Below, one piece after another: positions 1 to 7,590 of a stretch of DNA of 12,303 nt. Position 1 is the stretch's first letter, and each line of letters opens with the position of its first letter. The stretch covers positions 1-12,303 of the forward strand of contig JANXQZ010000112.1 of assembly GCA_025353235.1 (NCBI GenBank), read 5' to 3'. Made by a program: the position numbers and the translations under genes. Under the pieces are notes generated by a model. That model saw only the letters and a list, made by a program, of their open reading frames with translations, did not search any database and had not been told where the DNA came from. Origin of the DNA: Bryobacterales bacterium. GTDB taxonomy: Bacteria > Acidobacteriota > Terriglobia > Bryobacterales > Bryobacteraceae.

Positions 1-1781
1 ATCGGACAGTCGGTTGCGGCCAGCGCGCTCAGCAACCATTCCATTTTGCCCTGGTCTAGCCGCATGTTGATCTTGATCGCAGCTCGGCAAGCAATGGAGG
101 CTGCAAGACCGCGCCTAACATCCTCCACCGACGCTTTTCGCAACTCCCGCTCCGACGTTTCCAAAATTTCAAACAGCACGCGCTCTATGTCCGCAGGCCC
201 AATCCCCGCCGGGGCGGCCTTGACGGCGATGGTGCGGTTTCCGAATGGCTCCGAGTCGAAGCCTGACCGCTCCAGTTCACTCGCCAAGCGCGCGTATTCG
301 ATTTGTTGCGCAGCTGTCACCTCCACGATGATCGGCATGAGGAGTTGCTGACGCTCGACGCCACCCTGCGCCTGCTGCTTCAAGACCTGCTCGAACAGAA
401 TCCGCTCGTGCGCCACGTGCTGATCGATGATCCAGAGACCGTCGCGGCCGGCGGCTATGATGAAGCTGTTGTGAAGCTGGCCGATGGGCCGAAGATCTTT
501 TATGGATGCGAGACTCTCCTGGGGAGCCGTGGCGATCGGCCCATGAGTATCAGGCATGGCGAAATCGAAGCGCGGCGCGGGACTCGCCGGAGTTTTGAGC
601 GTGAACACGGGCAGATCTTCCACTCGCTCGTTCATTTGATCCGCGTCCGGCATGGACACGAACTGCTCGTTCTCAATGCGCTGGGTAAAATCGGAAAAGG
701 GCAAGGCAGCTGCGGGCTGCACTTGTTCAGGCATCAATATTCCAGTCGCGGGCCGGGCTGTGATCAGGACATTTCGGATTGCGTCGCGCAGAAAATCGTG
801 GACGAAGGTGCCATGTCGAAAGCGCACTTCGGTTTTAGACGGATGAACGTTCACGTCCACTTCCTCCGCATCGCAATCGAGGAACAACAGCGCGAAAGGG
901 TAGCAGGCGGGCGGCGTCAGGTTGTAATAGGCCGACGAGAGCGCATGCAGCAGCAGGCGATCGCGAATGAGCCGTCCGTTGACGAAGAGATAAATTGAAT
1001 TGCGGTTGAGCTTGCGAACCTGGGGATTCGACACGAATCCGCGCAGGGCAAAGGCTCGGGTTTCGGTTTCCTCATTGCCCTGCACTTGCAGCTCCCCTTC
1101 GATCATTCCGAGGTCGGTGAGGTCCTCCAGAGTGCGCTTTCCAAACACTTGGTACACGCGCTCGCGCAGTGTTTCCACAGGCGTCACGTCGAGTAGATCG
1201 GTCGCGCCGTTGCGAAGCTGAAAGGCACGGTGCGGATGCGCCAGACTGTAATGCGTGACAAGCGAGGCGATGTGGGCCAGCTCAGTTTGGTCTGACCGTA
1301 AAAACTTTTTGCGCGCGGGCACGTTATAGAAGAGATCGCGCACCGTGATTACGGTGCCTGGCGGCGCAGGATGCTCGTCGCAGCGCAGCAATTTTCCACC
1401 GGCGATCTCGACTGCGGTGCCGCTATTCTCGTCGCCCGACCTGGTTTCGAGCAGCAGTCGCGAGACGGATGCGATCGCGGGCAGCGCTTCGCCGCGGAAT
1501 CCGAGCGTGGCTATGGAGAGGAGATCTTTTACGTCGCTGAGTTTGCTGGTGGCGTGCCGCTCGAATGCCAGCAATGCGTCATCGCGCAGCATTCCGTGTC
1601 CGTCGTCCGCGATGCGGATCAGACGTCGACCGCCGGAGTCAACTTCGATTTGGATGCGCTTGGCTCCGGCGTCGAGGGAATTTTCGAGTAGCTCTTTTAC
1701 TACCGATGCGGGCCGCTCTACCACCTCTCCGGCGGCGATTTTATTCGCTACTACGTCGGAGAGGACGCGAATCTTGCCCAC
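1..1781 (-). CDS. mutL: DNA mismatch repair protein MutL, 3' end cut by the window edge
   Basis: MutL is the ATP-driven matchmaker of mismatch repair; in bacteria lacking MutH it also nicks the DNA strand. The frame is open from a GTG at 1781 to the left edge, giving 593 complete codons. The N-terminus is a GHKL ATPase: ANKIAAGEVVERPASVVKE near residues 12-30 (E30 is the likely catalytic base), ENSLDAG at 33-39 with the Mg-binding N34, then DDGHGM and GFRGEAL. The transducer domain has NVHPSKTEV with K316, matching the ATP-contacting lysine of E. coli MutL. After a variable linker, the C-terminal domain has DQHVAHERILFE at 453-464, the endonuclease motif DQHA(X)2E(X)4E with Ala to Val, and ACRAAIK close to the edge. 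The last visible residues are TDCP, so the expected CPHGRP motif, if present, lies outside. The GTG start gives the family-typical MGKIRVLSDVVANKIAAG beginning. It shares one base with the stop of the upstream TolC gene. A clear Shine-Dalgarno is lacking, so translational coupling is likely. Confidence 0.97.
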   Translation of the reverse strand, partial: MGKIRVLSDVVANKIAAGEVVERPASVVKELLENSLDAGAKRIQIEVDSGGRRLIRIADDGHGMLRDDALLAFERHATSKLSDVKDLLSIATLGFRGEALPAIASVSRLLLETRSGDENSGTAVEIAGGKLLRCDEHPAPPGTVITVRDLFYNVPARKKFLRSDQTELAHIASLVTHYSLAHPHRAFQLRNGATDLLDVTPVETLRERVYQVFGKRTLEDLTDLGMIEGELQVQGNEETETRAFALRGFVSNPQVRKLNRNSIYLFVNGRLIRDRLLLHALSSAYYNLTPPACYPFALLFLDCDAEEVDVNVHPSKTEVRFRHGTFVHDFLRDAIRNVLITARPATGILMPEQVQPAAALPFSDFTQRIENEQFVSMPDADQMNERVEDLPVFTLKTPASPAPRFDFAMPDTHGPIATAPQESLASIKDLRPIGQLHNSFIIAAGRDGLWIIDQHVAHERILFEQVLKQQAQGGVERQQLLMPIIVEVTAAQQIEYARLASELERSGFDSEPFGNRTIAVKAAPAGIGPADIERVLFEILETSERELRKASVEDVRRGLAASIACRAAIKINMRLDQGKMEWLLSALAATDCP

Positions 1782-3424
1782 TACTGGATCACGATTCCGC
1801 GTTCTTCGAGCAACTGGCCGGTGCGCTGCAGCAGCGTGGTTTGATTGCGCCGGTAGTTGATGTATTGGTTCAGCAGGTTCGATTCAGCCAGCACGAAATC
1901 GTTCTGCGAAGCGAGCACGAAGAAGAGCGTGGTGGTGCCGAGTTCGTAGCGCTTTTGATCTGCTTCCACGCGCTTTTGGGCAAGATCCCGCGCGATCTTT
2001 GCAATCTTCACGCTTTCGCGGCTGTTTTCGATTTGGTTCACCGCGTTGAGCACTTGGAGACGAATGTTCTCTTCCGCGGTGCGCTGCCTGAGTGCGTCGA
2101 TCTTTTTCTGGATCAGCGCGTCCGCGAGGTCGGCGCTTGCCTTGCGGTCTCGAATCGGCAGGCGCAGGATCAAGCCGAAGCCGTAAATCGGATAGCTGAA
2201 CCCCAAGACGCTGCCCAGGGTGCTGCCGATCCCGCCGATGAGAGCAGTGGGGCCGCCATAGCCGGGATAGGCGTATCCAGCAAGAGCGGACGAGCCGTAC
2301 TGAGCGGTAAAGGAAAGGTCGGGTCTGAGGGCGTCATTGGTCAAGCGGAGGTTGAGGTCGTCGGCGTCCAGACTCTGGATGGCGTTCTTCAGATCGGGAC
2401 GCCTGCGCAGGCCTTGCGCAACGGCTGTTTCGGGGTCGAGCGTAGACAAGTCATTTAGAGACTCCACCGGTTCCGTCAGCACCAATGGCACGCGTTGATA
2501 CTTAGGATCCAGGTCGGCGCCCATCTGACGGCGCAGGGCGTTTTCCGTGTTCGCCAAGTTGTGCTGCGCTTGCACTACGGCCAATTGCGCATTGGCGAAA
2601 TTTGCTTCCGGTTGGTAAATCTCCAGCGGCGATGTCGCGCCTAGCTCCAGTTCCTTTTGAGCGCGTTTCAAGGCGGCATCTGCCAGCTTGAGTGATTCCT
2701 CTTGCACCCGTAGATTCTCGCGAGCGGACACTGCATCCCAGTACGCATTTTCAGCAGCGGTGATTGACTGGATTAGCTGATCCTCGAATCCGTAGTCTGC
2801 CGCGCGAAGCCTGCTGCGGGCGATGGAGATCGGCAGGCGCGATAAGTACATTCCGCGACCCCGTATCAACGGCTGCAGCAAATTCACGTTCAGATTTGAA
2901 GCCACCTGCGGATTGAGCGTCACGGCCGAGTTATTTGTGGATGTCTTAATGTCGCCGAAGACAACGTTGTATTGCGTGCCGGTTTGCAGGGTCTGCGAGT
3001 ATTGCAGGCTGATGGGCTGGTTCAACTGGCTTTGGATAAAATTCCCGGCCGTGCTCACGCCCGCGATGGAGATGCCGGACTGGAGGCTCTTCGAGCGCGC
3101 CGTGCTGAAGCGCGCGAGGGCCTGCGGATCGAAGACGGAAAAAGCGCGCGTGATCGCGTCGCGGCTGAACTCCACGGTGAGTTTCTGAATGGTGATATCG
3201 CCGTTGTTGGCCATCACCAACTCCAGATAATTCTTCAGCGAGAGTTCCAGCTTCTCGCCGACAACGTAATCGCCCAAGCGGGCGGGCGGCTGCAATTCGA
3301 CGCGGCCGGGCGCAGGCCCGAAATGCTTCCGAAAGTAGGATGGCTTGGGAAAAAAGGGATCGTACGCCGCTTTCTGCGCTGACAGAGTAGCGGCGAACAA
3401 GAGAATGGCTATATAAAGGCGCAT
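1781..3424 (-). CDS. TolC-family outer membrane efflux protein
   Basis: This is the outer-membrane duct of a tripartite exporter: a trimeric beta-barrel with a long periplasmic alpha-barrel. The 547 residues are slightly longer than typical TolC homologues (about 430-500). A signal peptide is visible (residues 1-16, hydrophobic core IAILLFAATL, cleavage near LSA-Q). Two related helical halves follow, as expected for the family: AENAYWDAVSARENL (224-238) with the turn LELGATSPLEIYQPEANFAN (259-278), and its counterpart QKRYELGTTTLFFVLASQND (490-509). Between them, around 378-411, lies an Ala/Gly/Tyr-rich stretch (GYAYPGYGGP) in the place of an exposed barrel loop. The start lies 6 bases after the permease stop and has no strong Shine-Dalgarno, consistent with reinitiation. 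It sits last among the transporter genes, so it is the likely exit channel for the adaptors and permease upstream. The substrate cannot be read from sequence. Confidence 0.93.
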   Translation of the reverse strand: MRLYIAILLFAATLSAQKAAYDPFFPKPSYFRKHFGPAPGRVELQPPARLGDYVVGEKLELSLKNYLELVMANNGDITIQKLTVEFSRDAITRAFSVFDPQALARFSTARSKSLQSGISIAGVSTAGNFIQSQLNQPISLQYSQTLQTGTQYNVVFGDIKTSTNNSAVTLNPQVASNLNVNLLQPLIRGRGMYLSRLPISIARSRLRAADYGFEDQLIQSITAAENAYWDAVSARENLRVQEESLKLADAALKRAQKELELGATSPLEIYQPEANFANAQLAVVQAQHNLANTENALRRQMGADLDPKYQRVPLVLTEPVESLNDLSTLDPETAVAQGLRRRPDLKNAIQSLDADDLNLRLTNDALRPDLSFTAQYGSSALAGYAYPGYGGPTALIGGIGSTLGSVLGFSYPIYGFGLILRLPIRDRKASADLADALIQKKIDALRQRTAEENIRLQVLNAVNQIENSRESVKIAKIARDLAQKRVEADQKRYELGTTTLFFVLASQNDFVLAESNLLNQYINYRRNQTTLLQRTGQLLEERGIVIQ

Positions 3425-3430
3425 ACAGGA

Positions 3431-4687
3431 TTATTCGTACCGGATTGCTTCGATTGGATCTAATTTGGCCGCTTGCACGGCGGGGTAAATTCCGAACACC
3501 AGGCCGATGCCGACCGAGACGCCGAACGCGACTCCTATCGACGTGGCGGTCACAACCGTGGACCATCCGGCTGCCGCCGCGATGACGCGCGAAAGGGTAA
3601 AGCCGAAGGCGATTCCGATCAATCCGCCGAGAATCGAAATCAGTACCGCTTCCATTAGAAACTGACGGATGATATCCGACTGTCTCGCGCCAATCGCGCG
3701 ACGGATTCCAATCTCGCGGGTGCGCTCAAGAACCGTGGCCAGCATGATGTTCATGATGCCGATTCCGCCTACGAGCAAGGAAATGCCCGCGATGCAAATC
3801 ATCACTACTTTGAAGGTGAACTGGGTGCGGCGCTTCTGTTCGAGCAAGCCCGCCGGCACCACTACGTTGAAATCGCCAGCATCCTTGTGCGTGGTGGAGA
3901 GCAGCGCATTCACCACGCTCGCGGTTTCGATGGAATCCGTGTTGGGTTGAACTTTAATGTAGATACCGTCGATCTCGTCGCGCAGATAGCTGTTGTTATC
4001 CTCGAAACGCCGCATGACGGTGTTCAAGGGAGCAATGATGAGATTGTTGCGGTCGACTACTTCGAGGCCCTCGACATCGGAGTCGGCGGTTGCCTGTTGG
4101 GCTAGAACGCCGATCACCTGCAGCCACGTATCGTTGATCTTTACGTACTTGCCCTCAGCCGGATCGTAGCCAAGCAGATTCACCTTAGCGCTCTCGCCGA
4201 GCACGCAGACGGGCGCTGACCGTGCGTTATCGTCGTCGCTGAAGAAGCGGCCCTCCACCATGCGCAGGCTGTTGATCTCGAGAAAGCGTGGCTCAACCCC
4301 AATCAGCAGAGGCATTTCTTGAGTGGGCTTTGGAAGAATTTTGAGCGGCTTGAAACGCTTGCGCGGAGTCAGCGCCTCGATGCCCTGAACGTTCTCCGAA
4401 ATGGCGCGGTAGTCGCGGAACGTGAGGCCGGGGGATATGCCGCGGCGCGTTTGCAACTCGTTGCGATCCACCGCTTCTTTGGCTTCGATGATGATGTTGT
4501 TCACACCCAGCAGGTCGATGTAGCTCATCATTTCTTTTTGCGCGCCCGCCGTGATGGCGAGCATGGCGACCACCGCGCCGACGCCGAAGATCATGCCGAG
4601 CATGGTCAGCAAGCTGCGAAGCTTGTGGACCAGGAGGCTCGAAAGCCCCATGTACAGCTCAGGCAGGTAACCGGAAAAGCTTGCCAT
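3431..4687 (-). CDS. MacB/FtsX-type ABC transporter permease (no fused ATPase)
   Basis: This is an inner-membrane permease of the type VII (MacB-like mechanotransmission) ABC class. The 418 residues have the four-helix FtsX layout: TM1 at about 24-46, a large periplasmic MacB_PCD-type domain at about 47-290, then TM2 (293-315), TM3 (345-368) and TM4 (380-403). Diagnostic motifs are LTMLGMIFGVGAVVAM in TM1, ERTREIGIRRAIGAR (321-335) in the cytoplasmic loop after TM2, and a C-terminal LDPIEAIRYE. Full MacB carries an N-terminal ATPase domain of about 220 residues; that is absent here and no Walker A/B gene is in the window, so an ATPase must come from elsewhere. The start is well supported: GGAGGG lies 8 bases upstream, inside the end of the preceding adaptor gene, and the two genes are 2 bases apart. 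MacB-type systems in other bacteria export macrolides, lipopeptides or siderophores; the substrate here is unknown. Confidence 0.94.
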   Translation of the reverse strand: MASFSGYLPELYMGLSSLLVHKLRSLLTMLGMIFGVGAVVAMLAITAGAQKEMMSYIDLLGVNNIIIEAKEAVDRNELQTRRGISPGLTFRDYRAISENVQGIEALTPRKRFKPLKILPKPTQEMPLLIGVEPRFLEINSLRMVEGRFFSDDDNARSAPVCVLGESAKVNLLGYDPAEGKYVKINDTWLQVIGVLAQQATADSDVEGLEVVDRNNLIIAPLNTVMRRFEDNNSYLRDEIDGIYIKVQPNTDSIETASVVNALLSTTHKDAGDFNVVVPAGLLEQKRRTQFTFKVVMICIAGISLLVGGIGIMNIMLATVLERTREIGIRRAIGARQSDIIRQFLMEAVLISILGGLIGIAFGFTLSRVIAAAAGWSTVVTATSIGVAFGVSVGIGLVFGIYPAVQAAKLDPIEAIRYE

Positions 4688-4689
4688 GG

Positions 4690-6231
4690 TTACTTCCCTC
4701 CAGGCAGCGCGCCCATCGCGCCGCCTCCCGCTTTTCCTCTTTTCTTGTCGCTCTTACTCAGGGTAGGATCGGCTAGCGCCACTACATCGCCCTCCTGCAG
4801 GCCTTTGGATACCACCATCGTAGATTCGCTGCGTTTCAGCGGAGTGAAGAATCGCTCTTCAAAACGATTGCCGGTCTTCACGTAAGCCACCAGCTTTCCA
4901 TCTTTCTCAAATACCGCCTGCACCGGGATGTGAACGGCATTCGGGATCTTCTCCACGATGATCTCAATGTCGGCCAGTAGTCCGGGCCTGAGCAGCACTT
5001 CGAACTGTGAATTCTCCTCGGGAGGCGGGGGCAGCTTCGCATCGGCCAGCTCTTTGTCCGAAAACTGCGCTGCACTCATGCCAGCCATCGGCAGCGGCGC
5101 TGCCTTGGCGGGCCCACCGGGCGCGGCGGGTGGAGGCGGTCCGCCCGGGCTAGGCGCTGGCTTCCTGCGATTCTGTTCAGCCACCGCGAGAATCTGCTGA
5201 ATGCGTTCCGGCTTTACTCCGAGTGTTTTGAAAAGCTCCTTCATATCCAGCGAGAAGACCACGTCGAATTTTTTGGCGGGATCGCTGGAGAAAATGTTGG
5301 CAGTGGCGGCACCGCTCATGCTCTTGATCCTGCCTGTAATTTTCTTGCCTGGAATCGCGTCCAACTGAATCCGAACGTCCTGGCCCTCGCGCAGATTGGC
5401 CCGATCCAGTTCGCCGACACGCGCCAGAACTTCGAGTTCGGAAAGATCCAGCACATCGGCAACCGCAATGCCGGGATTCAATTGATCGCCCTCGCGAATG
5501 TCCGGAATCTGCATGCCCGGAAAGAAGAAGTTGGGACGATTTTGGCGAATCGCAACCAAGCCCGTCATCGGCGCGAGCAGCTTCACTTGCTGGAGGCGCG
5601 CCTTCTCGCGGCTCAACTCCAGAACTCCCTTGCTCTTGTTGGCCCGGAACACCGCGATCTGCGCTTCCGATTGCTCCTGCTTTGACTTGATGTCATGCTC
5701 CAGCTGCTGCAAGCGGCGCTTGGCTTCTTCAAGCGAGAGCACATTCTTCTTCGCGTCAATTGCAGAGAGCAGTTCGTTGCGCTTCACTTCGAGCTCGGCC
5801 CGGCGCACGCCGAAACGGGCGGTCAGCAAGTCTACTTGGTCCTGATTGTTGCGCACGGCCAAGTCGGCTTCGGCTTTCTTGATCTGCTCGTCAATCTGAT
5901 CGAGTTCGAGCTGCTTTTCTTCGAGGCGCGAATTCACTTCTGAATCGTCGAACTCCACTACCAGGTCTTTCTCGTGCGCGAAGCTTCCGAGCGGCGCTAG
6001 ACGGGTGACTTGCACGGTGCCGAACAGGTTGGGTGCGATCAATGTTACCGAGCGCGTGGCACGCAATTCGCCGCGCGCGTAGCTGCGGACAATCACGTCC
6101 CCGCGGCGGACCCTCGTAGTCGCCATGAGCTGCTGCTGGCGCTGTGGCATCTGGGTGAAGAAGCCGTAAGCCCGCCACACACCCAGAGCCGCCAACGCGA
6201 TTAACACTACTCTGACAAGGAGTTTTTTCAA
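4690..6231 (-). CDS. Membrane-fusion (HlyD/MacA-like) adaptor 3, with Pro/Ala-rich insertion
   Basis: This is a periplasmic adaptor that would bridge the inner-membrane permease and the TolC channel. The 513 residues begin with an N-terminal membrane anchor (about 5-24, VRVVLIALAALGVW) and continue with a first lipoyl/barrel half (about 38-95), a coiled-coil hairpin rich in E/K/Q/L (about 100-215) with LLSAIDAKKN at its middle, the second lipoyl half APMTGLVA (220-227), a beta-barrel domain (REGDQLNPG, then LREGQDVRIQLDAIPGKK), and a C-terminal membrane-proximal domain (IPVQAVFEKDGK through GLQEGDVVAL). A segment at about 329-411 interrupts the barrel. It begins with a possible short helical part (MKELFKTLGVKPERIQQIL) followed by a Pro/Gly/Ala-rich linker, which explains the extra length. 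The start codon is TTG at 6231, giving an anchor beginning KKLLVRVV; GGGA lies about 9 bases upstream. It starts 26 bases after adaptor 2 and ends 2 bases before the permease. Confidence 0.91.
   Translation of the reverse strand: MKKLLVRVVLIALAALGVWRAYGFFTQMPQRQQQLMATTRVRRGDVIVRSYARGELRATRSVTLIAPNLFGTVQVTRLAPLGSFAHEKDLVVEFDDSEVNSRLEEKQLELDQIDEQIKKAEADLAVRNNQDQVDLLTARFGVRRAELEVKRNELLSAIDAKKNVLSLEEAKRRLQQLEHDIKSKQEQSEAQIAVFRANKSKGVLELSREKARLQQVKLLAPMTGLVAIRQNRPNFFFPGMQIPDIREGDQLNPGIAVADVLDLSELEVLARVGELDRANLREGQDVRIQLDAIPGKKITGRIKSMSGAATANIFSSDPAKKFDVVFSLDMKELFKTLGVKPERIQQILAVAEQNRRKPAPSPGGPPPPAAPGGPAKAAPLPMAGMSAAQFSDKELADAKLPPPPEENSQFEVLLRPGLLADIEIIVEKIPNAVHIPVQAVFEKDGKLVAYVKTGNRFEERFFTPLKRSESTMVVSKGLQEGDVVALADPTLSKSDKKRGKAGGGAMGALPGGK
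4696..4701 (-). promoter_or_regulatory. Shine-Dalgarno of the permease gene
   Basis: GGAGGG on the minus strand, 8 bases before the ATG at 4687, lies inside the last codons of the preceding adaptor gene. It is the best-placed ribosome binding site in the operon and fixes the permease start. Confidence 0.7.
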
Positions 6232-6257
6232 TTTTAAGATCCCGAGCAGCCCGGCGG

Positions 6258-7562
6258 CTACAGCTTTTTCGCTCTCCTGGCCGCCTCGGCGGGATTCTCC
6301 AGCGCCACAACTTCTCCGGCCTTCAGCCCTTTCAGAACGATGATATCGGTGTCGTTTCGGCGGCCAACCTCAATCGGCCGGATCGCAAAGTCGGGGCCCT
6401 TTTGCACATACACGGCCGGCTTGCCTTGATACAGGAAGCTCGCCCTGGTTGGGATGAGAAGACTGTTGGGATGGCTCTCGATCACAATCTCCACCGAACC
6501 GGTCATCCCTGGGCGCAGGCGCGGATCCAGATTCTTCAGCGTGGCAAAGGCTGGAAAAATCTTTTCAGTCAGCCCCATCCCTCGGAAGTTGACGGTTGCA
6601 ATGGGACTGATCCAATCCAGGGTGGCCGAGAATTCCTTCTCCTGAATTGCATCTACGCGCACCTTGATGTTCTGGCCCGTCTTGAGCTTGCCTCGATCCA
6701 CTTCGTCGAGCTTGAGTTCCACGCGCATTTGAGAGAGGTCCGGGATCTCGGCGATGGCTGCGCCCGTCCAGGCTTTGTCGCCTTCCTTGAAAGGAGGAGG
6801 CGTGGAGCCGAAGGATCCCGAACTTCGAAAGTTCGGAAGTACGTTCACGATTCCGTCGTTGGGAGCCCGCAGCACCATCATCGAGAGATATCCCTTGGCG
6901 CGGTCAGAGTCGCGAAGCGTCTTGTCCTTCTTCTGATCCAGGCGCTCCATATCGGCTTTGTCCCCAACCTTGTGGGCCGTCATCGTGGTTTTCACCTGAT
7001 CCAGATCGCCCTTGCTAACGTCCACATTGATCTGATTCTTGGCCCCTTCGATGGCAGACAGCACCTCGGCTTTGCTCGCCTCCAGCTTGGCTCGCTCCAC
7101 GTTATATTCAGACGTCATCAGATTCATGCTGTCCATTTCGGTGGTGATCTGCTGCGTGGCCTTCATCTGCGTTATCTCGCTGTCGGCCGTGCGCACGCTG
7201 GTGTTTTTCTCGAGGTAAGTCTGCTCCTGCTGGGCGCGGTCGAATTCGATGACTACGTCGCCCTTCTTGATCGGCTTGCCGGATTCGGCCAAGCGGACAA
7301 TGCGCGGGTCAGGGACTTGAGGAGCGGTCAGGGTCTGTGACCGGGTGCTCTTGACTTCGCCTCGCGTGCGCACGCTGATCGTGAATTCGCTGATGCGCGC
7401 CTTAGCCACCTGCACGTCCACTTTGGTGGTGCTGGTGCCGTAATGATATGCGGCGAACAGCCCGCTCGCGCACGCCAGCAGCAGAATCGTCCACGTGATC
7501 AGCTTCTTCTTGCGGGAAGATTGCTGGCCTAGGCGCTGCTTGGGTTTCAGATCCTTTGACAT
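6258..7562 (-). CDS. Membrane-fusion (HlyD/MacA-like) adaptor 2
   Basis: This is the second periplasmic adaptor of the run and the most compact (434 residues, close to the usual 370-430). A short basic cytoplasmic tail (SSRKKK, 15-20) is followed by one TM anchor (21-38), a barrel/lipoyl first half (about 47-108, ending KKGDVVIEFD), a coiled-coil region (about 110-228) with EVLSAIEGAKN at 166-176, the second lipoyl half LRAPNDGIVNVLPNF (231-245), the barrel (LKTGQNIKVRVDAIQEK, 293-309) and the membrane-proximal domain (LLIPTRASFLYQGKPAVYV; GLKAGEVVAL). AAGGA stands 4 bases before the ATG, a normal ribosome binding site. The gap to adaptor 1 is 27 bases and contains a GC-rich dyad. It shares domain order and scattered motifs with adaptors 1 and 3 but is clearly diverged from them, so this is old duplication rather than a recent tandem repeat. 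Confidence 0.93.
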   Translation of the reverse strand: MSKDLKPKQRLGQQSSRKKKLITWTILLLACASGLFAAYHYGTSTTKVDVQVAKARISEFTISVRTRGEVKSTRSQTLTAPQVPDPRIVRLAESGKPIKKGDVVIEFDRAQQEQTYLEKNTSVRTADSEITQMKATQQITTEMDSMNLMTSEYNVERAKLEASKAEVLSAIEGAKNQINVDVSKGDLDQVKTTMTAHKVGDKADMERLDQKKDKTLRDSDRAKGYLSMMVLRAPNDGIVNVLPNFRSSGSFGSTPPPFKEGDKAWTGAAIAEIPDLSQMRVELKLDEVDRGKLKTGQNIKVRVDAIQEKEFSATLDWISPIATVNFRGMGLTEKIFPAFATLKNLDPRLRPGMTGSVEIVIESHPNSLLIPTRASFLYQGKPAVYVQKGPDFAIRPIEVGRRNDTDIIVLKGLKAGEVVALENPAEAARRAKKL

Positions 7563-7576
7563 CGATTCCTTTGGAC

Positions 7577-7590
7577 GGGGCCCAGGGCCC
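7577..7590 (-). repeat. GGGCCC doublet, potential intercistronic hairpin
   Basis: Two copies of GGGCCC (7578-7583 and 7585-7590) separated by one base lie just after the stop codon of adaptor 1 and before the ribosome binding site of adaptor 2. In RNA, GGGCC can pair with GGCCC around a 3-base loop. There is no following U-run, so it does not look like an intrinsic terminator. It may be an mRNA stabiliser or processing barrier, or simply GC-rich chance. Confidence 0.4.

Noticed and set aside
303..998. A 231-codon plus-strand open frame opposite mutL, with smaller frames around it
   Set aside because: It is antisense to a full, motif-complete MutL frame; its translation has no recognisable domain and its length is explained by high GC content.
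1565..2458. A 297-codon plus-strand open frame opposite mutL and the TolC gene
   Set aside because: It spans the junction of two well-supported minus-strand genes and shows no domain; it is a shadow frame.
2946..3566. A 206-codon minus-strand frame overlapping the permease/TolC junction
   Set aside because: It is an out-of-frame, Arg-rich shadow overlapping the true frames of both genes.
6402..7340. A 312-codon plus-strand open frame opposite adaptor 2
   Set aside because: The His/Leu/Arg-rich composition is typical of antisense shadows; adaptor 2 has full family motifs on the other strand.
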